DNA of 64,000 bases from Neisseria perflava (GCF_024170405.1 NZ_JALJYC010000001.1:1-64000); one strand, 5' to 3'; positions 16,518-24,760 are shown, numbered from the stretch's first letter. A program made the numbers and translations. The notes: generated from the sequence alone by a model not told the origin.

Positions 16518-18491
16518 TTAGAAACGGTAATTCACGCTCAGGCGGAAGTCGCGGCCGACTTCGGGCAGGGAGTTGCCGCTGCCGCTTTCGCGCTGGCTGT
16601 GCGGTTTATAGTATTTGTTGCCGACGTTGTTGACCGCCAAGTTGATGTTGAGGTTGTCTTTACCGGTCGGCTGCCAGTTGGCGTAGATGTCGTTCACACC
16701 GTAGCCTGCGCGTTTGGTGGCGGTGGTGGTCGTGGTGGTTACGCCGCCGCGTGTGCTGGTGGAAGACACGTCATAGTTGGAGCTTTGTACGAAGCGGCCG
16801 CGCCAGCCGATTTCCAATTTCGGATGTTCGAATTGGTAAGACAGGCTGGTGGTCCAAGTGCGGCCCATCGGTACGGCGGTCACGATGGAGTCGATGCTGG
16901 CACCGTCCATTTTCGGTTTGTTGTAAGCCACACCCGCGCGTGCGGTCAGGCCGAGCCAGCGGTAGGCGGCACCCAATTCGTAGCCGTGATTTTTCAGCGT
17001 ACCGCCGTTGTAATATACGTAGCTGCTGCTGACGGCTTGAACATCTTTGATGGTTTGCCAGAAGTAGCTGCCGTTAAACGACAGGGCTTGGTTCCAGTTG
17101 TATTTGAAACCGATTTCGGTGTTGCGCGAACGCTCGGCTTTCAAACCGTCGGCTACGCTGTACACTCGCGCGCCGGAAAGTGCGGCTTCGCTCAGACGCG
17201 GGCTGCGGGTGGCGTAGTTATGGCTGGCATTTAAAGCCAGATTCGGGGTAACGTCGTAAATCAAACCGATACTCGGGTTGATGTTGCCGTCTGAAACGCT
17301 GGAACCGCTTGAGAAGCGGGCATCGAAGTGGTCATAGCGCACACCGGTGGTCAGCGTTACCGGTTGGAAATCCCAAATGCCTTCTACGTAAACGCCGACA
17401 TCGGTTTTTTTCTCGTTAACGCTGGCTGCGGAATAAGAGGCCGGCGTACTTTCCTGATTGCGCCAGTTGACGCCGTATTTGAGGGTATGGCGGTCGAAAA
17501 TGCGACTGTCGAGATTTACGTTGGCGCCATAGGTGCGTACTTTGTTGGTCGGATTACTGCTTTCGGTCGGCTCTTCGCGTTGTTGGTTCATGCGGTACAC
17601 GTTGGCTTTGATTTTGCTGATAAAGCCGATGTTGGCACCGTCATAAGCCAAGTTGGTGGTGTCGTGGGTCAGAATGCGGTAGCGCGGGTTGTTGTTGCTG
17701 GTGTTGTTGTTTTGCGCAAAGTCGAATTCTTCGCGCAGATTGCGCAGGCCGTAGGTTTTTTCTTGGCGGTGGCTCAAGACAACGCGGTGGTCTTCGTTGA
17801 AGGTGTAGCCGATTTTGCCCAACATGCCGCGTTCGCCCAAGGCGCTGTTGTTGACCGTGCCGCCGGTAACGGAAGAGTAGCCTTTACCGGCTTTGTAGTT
17901 TTTCTCCGTTACCCAGCTGGCGGAGAACAAGGCATCAAAACCGCCGGATTTGCCGTAAACAGCGAAATTGCGATTCCAGCCTTTATTGCTGCTCACGCCT
18001 GCGCCGACTTTAAAACCGACGTTTTGGCCTTCGCGCAGCAAATCGGAAGCGCTAACGGTTTCGGCGATAATCGCGCCGCTGGTTGCGCCGATACCGGATG
18101 AGGCTGAACCTGTACCTTTTTGCACGCCAATCACCTTAATCAGGGTCGGGTCAAACAGGAAACGGCCGTTGTGGTGGAAAATCTGCGTATCGGAATAGGT
18201 GTCGTCCACTTTGAAATCAATCTGGTCTTGACCCATGCCGCGAATGGTAACCCATTGCGAAGTGCCGTTACCGCCGCCGAAGCTGACGGCCGGTTCGCTG
18301 AACAGCACCTCTTTCAAATCGGTATCGGTCGTTTTATCCAGGCTCTTGGTGGTAATGCGCTGGGTGGCAGAAACGCCCTCGCCGCGAACGTGGATGGTAT
18401 CCAGTTCGGCGGTATCAGTATCGGCGGCATAGGTAAAACCTGCCAGCAATGAGGCAGAAAGCAGGCTCAAGCGGAAGAATGTCGGTTTCAT
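16518..18491 (-). CDS. fetA: TonB-dependent siderophore receptor, FetA/FrpB-like
   Basis: This 657-residue outer-membrane receptor has signal peptide MKPTFFRLSLLSASLLAGFT and more, cleaved near residue 22, and a TonB box around LDTIHVRG. It shares the neisserial FetA hallmarks VSFGGGNGTSQWVTIRGMG near residue 70, GRFLFDPTLIKVIGVQKGTG near 108, and the carboxy-terminal YKPHSQRESGSGNSLPEVGR. It ends in phenylalanine. FetA takes up enterobactin-like xenosiderophores and feeds FetBCDE. Unlike the pathogenic species' gene, no poly-C tract is visible in the upstream region. Confidence 0.9.
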   Translation of the reverse strand: MKPTFFRLSLLSASLLAGFTYAADTDTAELDTIHVRGEGVSATQRITTKSLDKTTDTDLKEVLFSEPAVSFGGGNGTSQWVTIRGMGQDQIDFKVDDTYSDTQIFHHNGRFLFDPTLIKVIGVQKGTGSASSGIGATSGAIIAETVSASDLLREGQNVGFKVGAGVSSNKGWNRNFAVYGKSGGFDALFSASWVTEKNYKAGKGYSSVTGGTVNNSALGERGMLGKIGYTFNEDHRVVLSHRQEKTYGLRNLREEFDFAQNNNTSNNNPRYRILTHDTTNLAYDGANIGFISKIKANVYRMNQQREEPTESSNPTNKVRTYGANVNLDSRIFDRHTLKYGVNWRNQESTPASYSAASVNEKKTDVGVYVEGIWDFQPVTLTTGVRYDHFDARFSSGSSVSDGNINPSIGLIYDVTPNLALNASHNYATRSPRLSEAALSGARVYSVADGLKAERSRNTEIGFKYNWNQALSFNGSYFWQTIKDVQAVSSSYVYYNGGTLKNHGYELGAAYRWLGLTARAGVAYNKPKMDGASIDSIVTAVPMGRTWTTSLSYQFEHPKLEIGWRGRFVQSSNYDVSSTSTRGGVTTTTTTATKRAGYGVNDIYANWQPTGKDNLNINLAVNNVGNKYYKPHSQRESGSGNSLPEVGRDFRLSVNYRF

Positions 18492-18533
18492 CGGTCTATC
18501 CTGTTTGTATAGTACGGTTAGTTGACAGTTTCT

Positions 18534-18556
18534 AATAATTAATAACGATTATTATT
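18534..18556. promoter_or_regulatory. Fur-like operator upstream of fetA
   Basis: The AT-rich near-palindrome AATAACGATTATTATT at about 18541-18556 resembles the 6-1-6 Fur repeat. It lies about 50 bp upstream of the fetA ATG. Confidence 0.5.
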
Positions 18557-18758
18557 CATATAATAAAACATAAAAATTTGTTTGAGAAGTTTTAGAGAAT
18601 ATTAAAATGTAAATGTTGCATTAAGGATACACACCTTCAATGTTAGGCCGTCTGAAAACAGGAAGAAACGGTAGGTGGCGGTTCGGTGGCGGTTCGGTGG
18701 CGGGTTTCATATATTGTCTGCCCACGGCTTGCCGACATGAAAATTTCTTCGGCGGCAG

Positions 18759-18787
18759 ACTTGAATTTATTTTTAACGACTCCATGT
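18759..18787 (+). promoter_or_regulatory. Sigma-32-type heat-shock promoter of groES-groEL
   Basis: ACTTGAA at 18759-18765 and CTCCATGT at 18780-18787, 14 bp apart, fit the RpoH consensus CTTGAA-N(11-16)-CCCCATNT. No CIRCE inverted repeat is present. Confidence 0.65.
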
Positions 18788-18864
18788 TGCAAACATTGCC
18801 CCGCAGCGCAAGCCGCCGGGCAATTCCCTATCTGATTTTGTGATTTGATTTTTTGGAGAAAAAC

Positions 18865-19152
18865 ATGACCATCCGTCCTTTACACGACCGCGTAGTTGTC
18901 AAACGCTTGGAAGCCGAAGAAAAAACCGCATCCGGTATCGTATTGCCGGGCGCTGCCGCTGAAAAACCCGACATGGGCGAAGTCATCGCCGTGGGCGAAG
19001 GCAAAATCGGCAAAGACGGCCAACGCCGTCCGCTGGATGTGAAAGTCGGCGATAAAGTGATTTTCGGCAAATACAGCGGCCAAACCGTGAAAGCCGACGG
19101 CGATGAGTTGTTGGTAATGCGTGAAGAAGACATCTTCGGCATCGTGGAATAA
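18865..19152 (+). CDS. groES: Co-chaperonin GroES
   Basis: GroES caps GroEL and helps fold cytosolic proteins. The 95-residue protein starts MTIRPLHDRVVVKRLEAEEK and holds the mobile loop TASGIVLPGAAAEKPD near residues 20-35. It ends LLVMREEDIFGIVE, typical of the family. The ATG at 18865 lies 5 nt after TTGGAGA. The in-frame TTG at 18853 is inside that ribosome binding site and is rejected as the start. It is cotranscribed with groEL, but a DUS hairpin lies between them. Confidence 0.97.
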   Translation: MTIRPLHDRVVVKRLEAEEKTASGIVLPGAAAEKPDMGEVIAVGEGKIGKDGQRRPLDVKVGDKVIFGKYSGQTVKADGDELLVMREEDIFGIVE

Positions 19153-19165
19153 ACCTGATTTGAAA

Positions 19166-19195
19166 AGGCCGTCTGAAACGGTTTTCAGACGGCAT
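19166..19195 (+). terminator. DUS hairpin between groES and groEL
   Basis: AGGCCGTCTGAA at 19166-19177 pairs with TTCAGACGGCAT at 19184-19195. There is no long T-run, so it may attenuate rather than stop transcription. Confidence 0.6.
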
Positions 19196-19244
19196 TTGTC
19201 ATGAATTTAACATAATTTGATTATTTGATTTTTGGAGCAAAACA

Positions 19245-20879
19245 ATGTCAGCAAAAGACGTACAATTCGGCAATGAAGTCCGCCAAAAAATGGTTAACGG
19301 CGTTAATGTATTGTCCAACGCCGTGCGCGTAACCCTGGGCCCGAAAGGCCGCAACGTGGTACTCGACCGCGCTTTCGGCGGCCCGCACATCACCAAAGAC
19401 GGTGTGTCTGTGGCTAAAGAAATCGAGCTGAAAGACAAATTTGAAAACATGGGCGCGCAAATGGTGAAAGAGGTTGCCTCTAAAACCAACGATGTGGCCG
19501 GCGACGGTACCACCACCGCGACCGTGTTGGCGCAGGCCATCGTGACCGAGGGCATGAAATACGTAACCGCCGGTATGAACCCGACCGACCTGAAACGCGG
19601 TATCGACAAAGCCGTAACCGCCTTGGTTGAAGAGCTGAAAAACATCGCCAAACCGTGCGATACCTCTAAAGAAATCGCCCAAGTCGGCTCGATTTCCGCC
19701 AACTCTGACGAGCAAGTCGGCGCCATCATCGCCGAAGCGATGGAAAAAGTCGGCAAAGAAGGCGTGATTACCGTGGAAGACGGTAAATCTTTGGAAAACG
19801 AATTGGATGTGGTAGAAGGTATGCAGTTTGACCGTGGTTACCTGTCTCCTTACTTCATCAACGACGCAGAAAAACAAATCGCCGGTTTGGACAATCCGTT
19901 TGTATTGCTGTTTGACAAAAAAATCAGCAACATCCGTGACTTGCTGCCGGTATTGGAGCAAGTGGCCAAATCCAGCCGTCCGCTGTTGATTATCGCTGAA
20001 GACGTAGAAGGCGAAGCGTTGGCGACTCTGGTGGTCAACAACATTCGCGGTATCCTGAAAACCGTAGCCGTCAAAGCCCCGGGCTTCGGCGACCGCCGCA
20101 AAGCCATGTTGCAAGACATCGCCATTCTGACCGGCGGTACCGTGATTTCCGAAGAAGTCGGTTTGTCTTTGGAAAAAGCCACTTTAGAAGACTTGGGTCA
20201 GGCCAAACGCATTGAAATCGGTAAAGAAAACACCACCATCATCGACGGTTTCGGCGATGCTGCCCAAATCGAAGCGCGTGTGGCTGAAATCCGCCAACAA
20301 ATCGAAGTGGCAACCAGCGATTACGACAAAGAAAAACTGCAAGAGCGCGTGGCTAAATTGGCCGGTGGTGTTGCTGTGATTAAAGTCGGCGCGGCCACCG
20401 AAGTAGAAATGAAAGAGAAAAAAGACCGCGTAGAAGACGCGCTGCACGCTACCCGTGCCGCCGTTGAAGAAGGCGTGGTTGCCGGCGGCGGTGTGGCGCT
20501 GCTGCGTGCGCGTTCCGCTTTGTCTAAAGTGGAAACTTCTAATGCCGACCAAGATGCGGGCGTACAAATCGTGTTGCGCGCCATCGAATCTCCGCTGCGT
20601 CAAATCGTGGCCAACGCAGGCGGCGAGCCGAGCGTGGTGGTGAACAAAGTGTTGGAAGGCCAAGGCAACTACGGCTACAACGCGGGCAACGGCGAATACG
20701 GCGATATGATTGAAATGGGCGTACTCGACCCGGCCAAAGTGACCCGTTCTGCCTTGCAACACGCCGCTTCCATCGCCGGCCTGATGTTGACAACCGAATG
20801 CATGGTTGCCGAAATTCCGGAAGAAAAACCGGCAATGCCTGATATGGGCGGCATGGGCGGTATGGGCGGCATGATGTAA
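19245..20879 (+). CDS. groEL: Chaperonin GroEL
   Basis: This 544-residue subunit of the 14-mer ATP-dependent folding chamber has TLGPKGRNVVLDRAFGGP near residue 29, the ATP motif AGDGTTTATVLAQAI near 85, and VVAGGGVALLRA near 412. The C-terminal Gly-Met tail is GGMGGMGGMM. Start MSAKDVQFGNEVRQKM is canonical and follows TTTTTGGAGC. It is single-copy in this window and directly downstream of groES. Confidence 0.98.
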   Translation: MSAKDVQFGNEVRQKMVNGVNVLSNAVRVTLGPKGRNVVLDRAFGGPHITKDGVSVAKEIELKDKFENMGAQMVKEVASKTNDVAGDGTTTATVLAQAIVTEGMKYVTAGMNPTDLKRGIDKAVTALVEELKNIAKPCDTSKEIAQVGSISANSDEQVGAIIAEAMEKVGKEGVITVEDGKSLENELDVVEGMQFDRGYLSPYFINDAEKQIAGLDNPFVLLFDKKISNIRDLLPVLEQVAKSSRPLLIIAEDVEGEALATLVVNNIRGILKTVAVKAPGFGDRRKAMLQDIAILTGGTVISEEVGLSLEKATLEDLGQAKRIEIGKENTTIIDGFGDAAQIEARVAEIRQQIEVATSDYDKEKLQERVAKLAGGVAVIKVGAATEVEMKEKKDRVEDALHATRAAVEEGVVAGGGVALLRARSALSKVETSNADQDAGVQIVLRAIESPLRQIVANAGGEPSVVVNKVLEGQGNYGYNAGNGEYGDMIEMGVLDPAKVTRSALQHAASIAGLMLTTECMVAEIPEEKPAMPDMGGMGGMGGMM

Positions 20880-20913
20880 GAGGCCGTCTGAAACACCGTT
20901 TCAGCCAAATAAG

Positions 20914-20947
20914 AATCCCGCATGATTCATGTCATGCGGGATTTTTT
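20914..20947 (+). terminator. Rho-independent terminator of groESL
   Basis: A 12-bp stem (20914-20925 with 20932-20943, core CCCGCATGA) with a 6-nt loop is followed by a T-run. This classical terminator is not built from DUS. Confidence 0.85.
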
Positions 20948-20982
20948 GATGGTGTGAATCGGAGGAAAGCTTATCTGATATA

Positions 20983-21092
20983 GTGAAATGAATGAGAAAC
21001 CAAACCGGCAGCATGGGGTAGGTTGGGTTGTAAACCCAACATTTACCAAAGAGTTCGTTGGGATTTCATCCCAACCTACGCAGTTTGATTTT
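20983..21092. repeat. Composite REP/BIME-like repeat, copy 1
   Basis: Two GTAG-headed hairpins in inverted orientation (21018-21040 and 21057-21079), with conserved flanks, match the 49.4-kb copy on the opposite strand over about 110 bp with few differences. Confidence 0.75.
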
Positions 21093-21175
21093 TTACTTAG
21101 CACCATAGGAAGAGTGTGGTTTCAATCTACCGTGTGATTTTGCCGGTATTCATCGCACATTTACGCATAGCATAA

Positions 21176-21214
21176 AGGCCGTCTGAAAACCAAATTCTAT
21201 TTTTCAGACGGCCT
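21176..21214. terminator. DUS hairpin 3' of the membrane protein gene
   Basis: AGGCCGTCTGAA at 21176-21187 pairs with its reverse at 21203-21214, just downstream of the minus-strand gene. Confidence 0.75.
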
Positions 21215-21228
21215 CCCTCAGGCATAGA

Positions 21229-21786
21229 TTATTTACTGCCCATAATGGCATTGAGCTGTTGGTTTAACGTATTGCCGTCCAACCAACCGGCTTGGATAAA
21301 CAACATCAGCAAAATCGAGCCGATGACCAGCGTGCCGAGAAAATAAGCCGCATAGCCGAGCATGACCTTCCAGCCCGATACATTGCCCATCTTCATAAAT
21401 CCGATGGCCTGTACCCAAAATGTCCAAACCTGCCAAAACATCCCAATCGACGCCAGCTGCGGCACGTACAATACCGCCAACATCGGAACAGACAGCGCCT
21501 CGGAAGCCAAGGCAAAGCCCCATAGCTGCATACGCGGCGCACCATAATAGTGCAACACCGCCCGCATCGCGCGGCCAAGTACCAGCCATTTGACTAAGGT
21601 TAGCAAGACGGAAAACGCCACAGCTGCCGGACTGCTGCCAAATAAAGGAGACATGCTGGCCGCATTAATCACACCCAGCAATAATAAAACCGCCAAAATC
21701 ACCGGAAGGGTATAGCGGTATGCCGCCGGATCGCGATAACGCAATCGCAGGATGTTCAGCATATCTTTGAGAAACTGATAAAGCAT
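21229..21786 (-). CDS. Membrane protein of unknown function (Yip1-like)
   Basis: This 185-residue hydrophobic protein has about five membrane segments (around residues 24-45, 57-78, 90-112, 118-140, 145-170) and a short basic N-terminal cytoplasmic tail (LRLRYRDPAAYRY). The arrangement and the N-terminal amphipathic segment resemble bacterial Yip1-domain proteins, but I see no diagnostic motif. It is a single gene on the minus strand, ending near a DUS hairpin and starting about 250 bp from tRNA-Phe. The function is unknown. Confidence 0.7.
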   Translation of the reverse strand: MLYQFLKDMLNILRLRYRDPAAYRYTLPVILAVLLLLGVINAASMSPLFGSSPAAVAFSVLLTLVKWLVLGRAMRAVLHYYGAPRMQLWGFALASEALSVPMLAVLYVPQLASIGMFWQVWTFWVQAIGFMKMGNVSGWKVMLGYAAYFLGTLVIGSILLMLFIQAGWLDGNTLNQQLNAIMGSK

Positions 21787-22036
21787 AAATACAAACAGAA
21801 GGTGTATAAAAGGCGCTATTGTAACTGAAAAACCGGAAAATCTGCCGTGCTGTAACCCGCTAAACCACTACTTTTCAAAATTTGTACGGATTTTCTGTGA
21901 AATGATGGGAAAATCGTGAAATTTAATTCATTATAAAAACATTGGTTTAATTATTTTATGAATGATTTTAGCAAATAAAGCTTGCAAGAGCATAAGGAAT
22001 TTGGTTTAATACGTTTCTCACAACGCAACGCGTTAC

Positions 22037-22112
22037 GGCCAGATAGCTCAGTCGGTAGAGCAACGGATTGAAAATCCGTGTGTCGGCGGTTCGATCCCGC
22101 CTCTGGCCACCA
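22037..22112 (+). tRNA. tRNA-Phe (GAA)
   Basis: The 76-nt gene folds as a full cloverleaf. The acceptor GGCCAGA pairs with TCTGGCC, the D-arm is AGCTCAGTCGGTAGAGC, the anticodon GAA lies in ATTGAAAATC, the T-loop is GGTTCGATCCCGCC, and CCA is encoded. Its 3' end is the likely attachment site of the downstream integrase element. Confidence 0.97.
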
Positions 22113-22114
22113 TA

Positions 22115-22140
22115 AACCGCTTTTCAGCGGTTATTTTTTT
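22115..22140 (+). terminator. tRNA-Phe terminator
   Basis: The stem AACCGCT/AGCGGTT with a 4-nt loop (22115-22132) is followed by seven T residues. Confidence 0.8.
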
Positions 22141-22259
22141 GTCTGCTAAATGCAACTGACGGCAACAAATCCTTTATATATCAATATCTTTATTCTGATT
22201 CCTCTTCTGTTTTTATCCAACTGACTGCCATTTTAGACCACTTGAAGCAACAGATTTTT

Positions 22260-22333
22260 GTTGGTACATTTACCGCAATGTACCAACATCATGCTCAAAA
22301 GTACCAACATTTTGCAAAAGCATGTACCAACAA
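22260..22333. repeat. GTACCAAC repeats upstream of the integrase
   Basis: A perfect inverted pair GTTGGTACATT (22260-22270) and AATGTACCAAC (22277-22287) is followed by direct copies GTACCAACATT (22301-22311) and TGTACCAACA (22323-22332). They are candidate arm-type integrase sites or an int operator. Related octamers occur at 26966-27026. Confidence 0.6.
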
Positions 22334-22357
22334 ATCAGCTTGAAAGGCTTGCTACAT

Positions 22358-23563
22358 ATGGCTTTGACGGACAAACAAATCAAAAATGCCAAGCCGACCG
22401 ACAAGAAACAGACCTTATCGGACGGTGGCGGCTTGTCGTTGGTGGTTACGCCGCAAGGCGGCAAATACTGGCAATACAATTTCCGTTTCAACGGCAAACA
22501 GAAAACCTTGCGTTTGGGTATCTATCCCGACGTACCGCTGACCAAAGCGCGTGAACGCCATTTACAGGCAAGAATGCAGTTAGCTGACGGCATAGACCCT
22601 GCCGCCGCCAAACAGGAAGAAAAGCAGGCGGAAAAGGCGGCGTTTGCCAACACCTTTGAAAAAATCGCCGCCGAATGGAACGCCTACCAACTGCCAAGCT
22701 GGACACCCGCCCATGCCGCCAAAGTTTGGCGCAGCTTCGAGGTGGATATTCTGCCGCCGTTGGGCAAAGAGCCGATACACACCATTACCATTAAGCAGGT
22801 GCAGGCCGTGATTGACCGAGTGGCCGCACGCGGTGCATTGGATACGGCAGCAACGGTATTGCAGCGGATTAAAGCCGTTTTCAATTACGCCATCCGCACC
22901 GACCGCGCCGACAACAATCCCGCCGTACCGTTGACAGGCTTAATCAAAGTCCCCAAACAGCAACACCAACCGGCCTTGCCGCAGTCGGAGCTGACCGAGT
23001 TTTACCGCCGCTTAATGCGTGAAAACATCAAGCAGCCGACCCGTATAGCGATGTTGATGATTATGCTGACCTTTGTAAGGGCGGGAGAATTGCGCAAAGC
23101 GGAATGGGCAGATTTTGATTTTGATGCACGTGAATGGCGCATACCTGCCGAAAAGATGAAGATGAAAGCGCCGCATATCGTACCGCTGGCGGATTGGACG
23201 TTAGCCCTGCTGGACGAATTGCGACTGATTGCCGGCCACAGCCGCTTTCTGTTTCCCGCCGTCGGCAGCCGCGACAAGCCGATGAGTGAAAACACGCTCA
23301 GTTACCTGACGGGCAGAATGGGTTACAGCGGCATTGCCACGCCGCACGGCTTTAGAAGCCTTGCCACCGACGTGTTAAACGAAAACGGTTTTCCGCCCGA
23401 TGTGATTGAACGGCAGCTTGCCCACGTCGAGCAGAACAAAGTCCGCGCCGCCTACCACCGCACGGAATATCTGCCGCAACGCCATGAGATGATGAAATGG
23501 TATGCGGAATTTTTGCGGCAGCGGTTTGATGAGGCTGTCCTCATGTTGGCAGCCGGTGGTTGA
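22358..23563 (+). CDS. P4-type tyrosine site-specific integrase
   Basis: The integrase recombines an element with the chromosome, usually at tRNA 3' ends. The 401-residue protein has the P4-family N-terminal domain (MALTDKQIKNAKPTDKKQTL, LSDGGGLSLVVTPQGGKYW), a central SAM-like DNA-binding part, and a catalytic domain. The first Arg is in FVRAGELRKAEW near residue 240, HGFRSLATDVL is near 328, and the tyrosine nucleophile lies within AAYHRTEYL near 365. The ATG at 22358 gives the family start; an upstream ATG at 22322 overlaps the repeats. It sits 246 bp after tRNA-Phe and points away from it, as usual for this class. It looks intact. Confidence 0.93.
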   Translation: MALTDKQIKNAKPTDKKQTLSDGGGLSLVVTPQGGKYWQYNFRFNGKQKTLRLGIYPDVPLTKARERHLQARMQLADGIDPAAAKQEEKQAEKAAFANTFEKIAAEWNAYQLPSWTPAHAAKVWRSFEVDILPPLGKEPIHTITIKQVQAVIDRVAARGALDTAATVLQRIKAVFNYAIRTDRADNNPAVPLTGLIKVPKQQHQPALPQSELTEFYRRLMRENIKQPTRIAMLMIMLTFVRAGELRKAEWADFDFDAREWRIPAEKMKMKAPHIVPLADWTLALLDELRLIAGHSRFLFPAVGSRDKPMSENTLSYLTGRMGYSGIATPHGFRSLATDVLNENGFPPDVIERQLAHVEQNKVRAAYHRTEYLPQRHEMMKWYAEFLRQRFDEAVLMLAAGG

Positions 23564-23768
23564 GGCCGTCGGAAAATAGGCGTTTTTGTGTTGGATTGTG
23601 ACTTTTCAGACGGCTGGGCAACAACAAGGCTGCAAATAAGCGACCTGTTATTGCCTATAACTGCATCCAACCCGCAATTAACTACCAACAGCAAAGGCAA
23701 GGGAGTTTCTAATCTCTTGCAGTGTAGTTTCTGATTTTGGATTTAGAGAGTTTTAGGGAGAGTTTGAG

Positions 23769-24623
23769 ATGAATTTTTATAATGAGCATGATTTAAGTGA
23801 GCTTGAAGAGGATAGCCACAAATACAGTATTATCAATATTGAGGATTTAAAACGGCAAGAAGATGATTATGAAGATAGTTTTTTAGATGAATGGGAAGCT
23901 GATGAAATCATCATTGAGGAGCTGGAAAGAAAAAAGGAAAAATCAGAGAAAACAAAGAAAATTGAAGAAATTGAGAGATGTTTAAAAGAGGCAAAAGAAA
24001 TGCACGCAAAAATCAGACGATTGCGTGATAAAGCATTGAAAGACCAGAAAGAAGCTGAATTTCTAAAAAAATGTTATGAAAATAATAATAAAGAGGCGCA
24101 GGCAAAAGCAAGAGAAATTATCAGCTTGAGAGAGCAAGTTAGATTATTGCAAAAAGAGTTAGGTAGTAATCAAGAATTAGCTGAATTGAAAGCGGATAAT
24201 GCCCGTCTGTACCTAGAGAATAAGACGCTTAGAAAGACTGTAAATACTGAAAGAAAGAAAAACGAAGCATTAAGTAAATCTGAAATAATTAGAAGCGGGA
24301 AAAGTAGATGGAGAAGGCTAGAACAAGCAGCAATCAATGCGGCCAAAGCAGAGAAGGAAGTAAGAGAAACGATTACGATAAGAGCAAAAAAAGCAGGGAA
24401 AGCCAAGAAAAGCCCCTATGAAAAAGCAGGAACAACCGCCGCTGTTTTTGCTTTGTTGGAAGAAAAAGTTGATATGCTTGAACATCGAGGTGGAAAAGCG
24501 GCATTAAATCAAATGATTTTAGATTTAATTGCTACAAACAAAATTCCCGCGCCGTCAATGCCATCATCCAAAACGGTTGATTCATGGATTGATGAGTTTA
24601 AAAAACAGAAGTCATCTAGCTGA
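23769..24623 (+). CDS. Coiled-coil protein of unknown function
   Basis: I do not recognise this 284-residue protein. It is highly charged. An acidic N-terminus (DLSELEEDSHKYS, QEDDYEDSF) leads into a long Lys/Glu-rich coiled coil from about residue 48 to 165. A basic stretch around 170-210 includes RAKKAGKAKKSPYEKAG. The C-terminal part (AVFALLEEKVDMLEHRGGKA, then PSSKTVDSWIDEFKKQ) might bind DNA. The gene is clearly more AT-rich than its neighbours and lacks DUS, a sign of transfer. It follows the integrase and is followed by three 21-bp iterons. A role in partition, replication control or phage-type regulation is only conjecture. Confidence 0.75.
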   Translation: MNFYNEHDLSELEEDSHKYSIINIEDLKRQEDDYEDSFLDEWEADEIIIEELERKKEKSEKTKKIEEIERCLKEAKEMHAKIRRLRDKALKDQKEAEFLKKCYENNNKEAQAKAREIISLREQVRLLQKELGSNQELAELKADNARLYLENKTLRKTVNTERKKNEALSKSEIIRSGKSRWRRLEQAAINAAKAEKEVRETITIRAKKAGKAKKSPYEKAGTTAAVFALLEEKVDMLEHRGGKAALNQMILDLIATNKIPAPSMPSSKTVDSWIDEFKKQKSSS

Positions 24624-24630
24624 TTTGGGT

Positions 24631-24693
24631 AAATCAACGCGCTATTTACCGAAATCAACGTGCTGTTTCAGGAAATCAACATGTTATCGCCTT
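24631..24693. repeat. Three 21-bp iterons
   Basis: Three direct repeats start at 24631, 24652 and 24673, each AAATCAACRYGYTRTTT-like, with an exact 21-bp period (two helical turns). They lie just 3' of the coiled-coil gene and before the AlpA-like gene. Confidence 0.75.
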
Positions 24694-24696
24694 AAA

Positions 24697-24720
24697 ACCG
24701 CCCCATGAGGGCGGTATTCT
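24697..24720 (+). terminator. Putative terminator before the alpA-like gene
   Basis: The stem ACCGCCC/GGGCGGT (24697-24703, 24709-24715) is followed by a short pyrimidine-rich tract. Confidence 0.5.
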
Positions 24721-24760
24721 TTCGCCATGTTCAACAACCAAGAGCGAAGGAGTAGTAACA

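Larger units (their letters stand above)
18492..18864. other. fetA-groES divergent intergenic region
   Basis: It holds a Fur-like site, a single DUS (18645-18656), an 11-bp tandem repeat GGTGGCGGTTC in nearly three copies (18674-18704), and the groES heat-shock-type promoter. A 67-codon reading frame here is not credible. Confidence 0.6.

Noticed and set aside
18640..18843. 67-codon reading frame before groES
   Set aside because: It covers a DUS, a tandem repeat and the heat-shock promoter, with no ribosome binding site or homology-like pattern.
18853..18864. TTG start for groES
   Set aside because: It is part of the ribosome binding site (TTGGAG) of the ATG at 18865, and the family begins with MTIRPLHD-like residues.
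20983..21000. Correia element end (TATAGTG)
   Set aside because: Only the first seven bases agree with the Correia terminal TATAGTGGATTAA; the rest differs.
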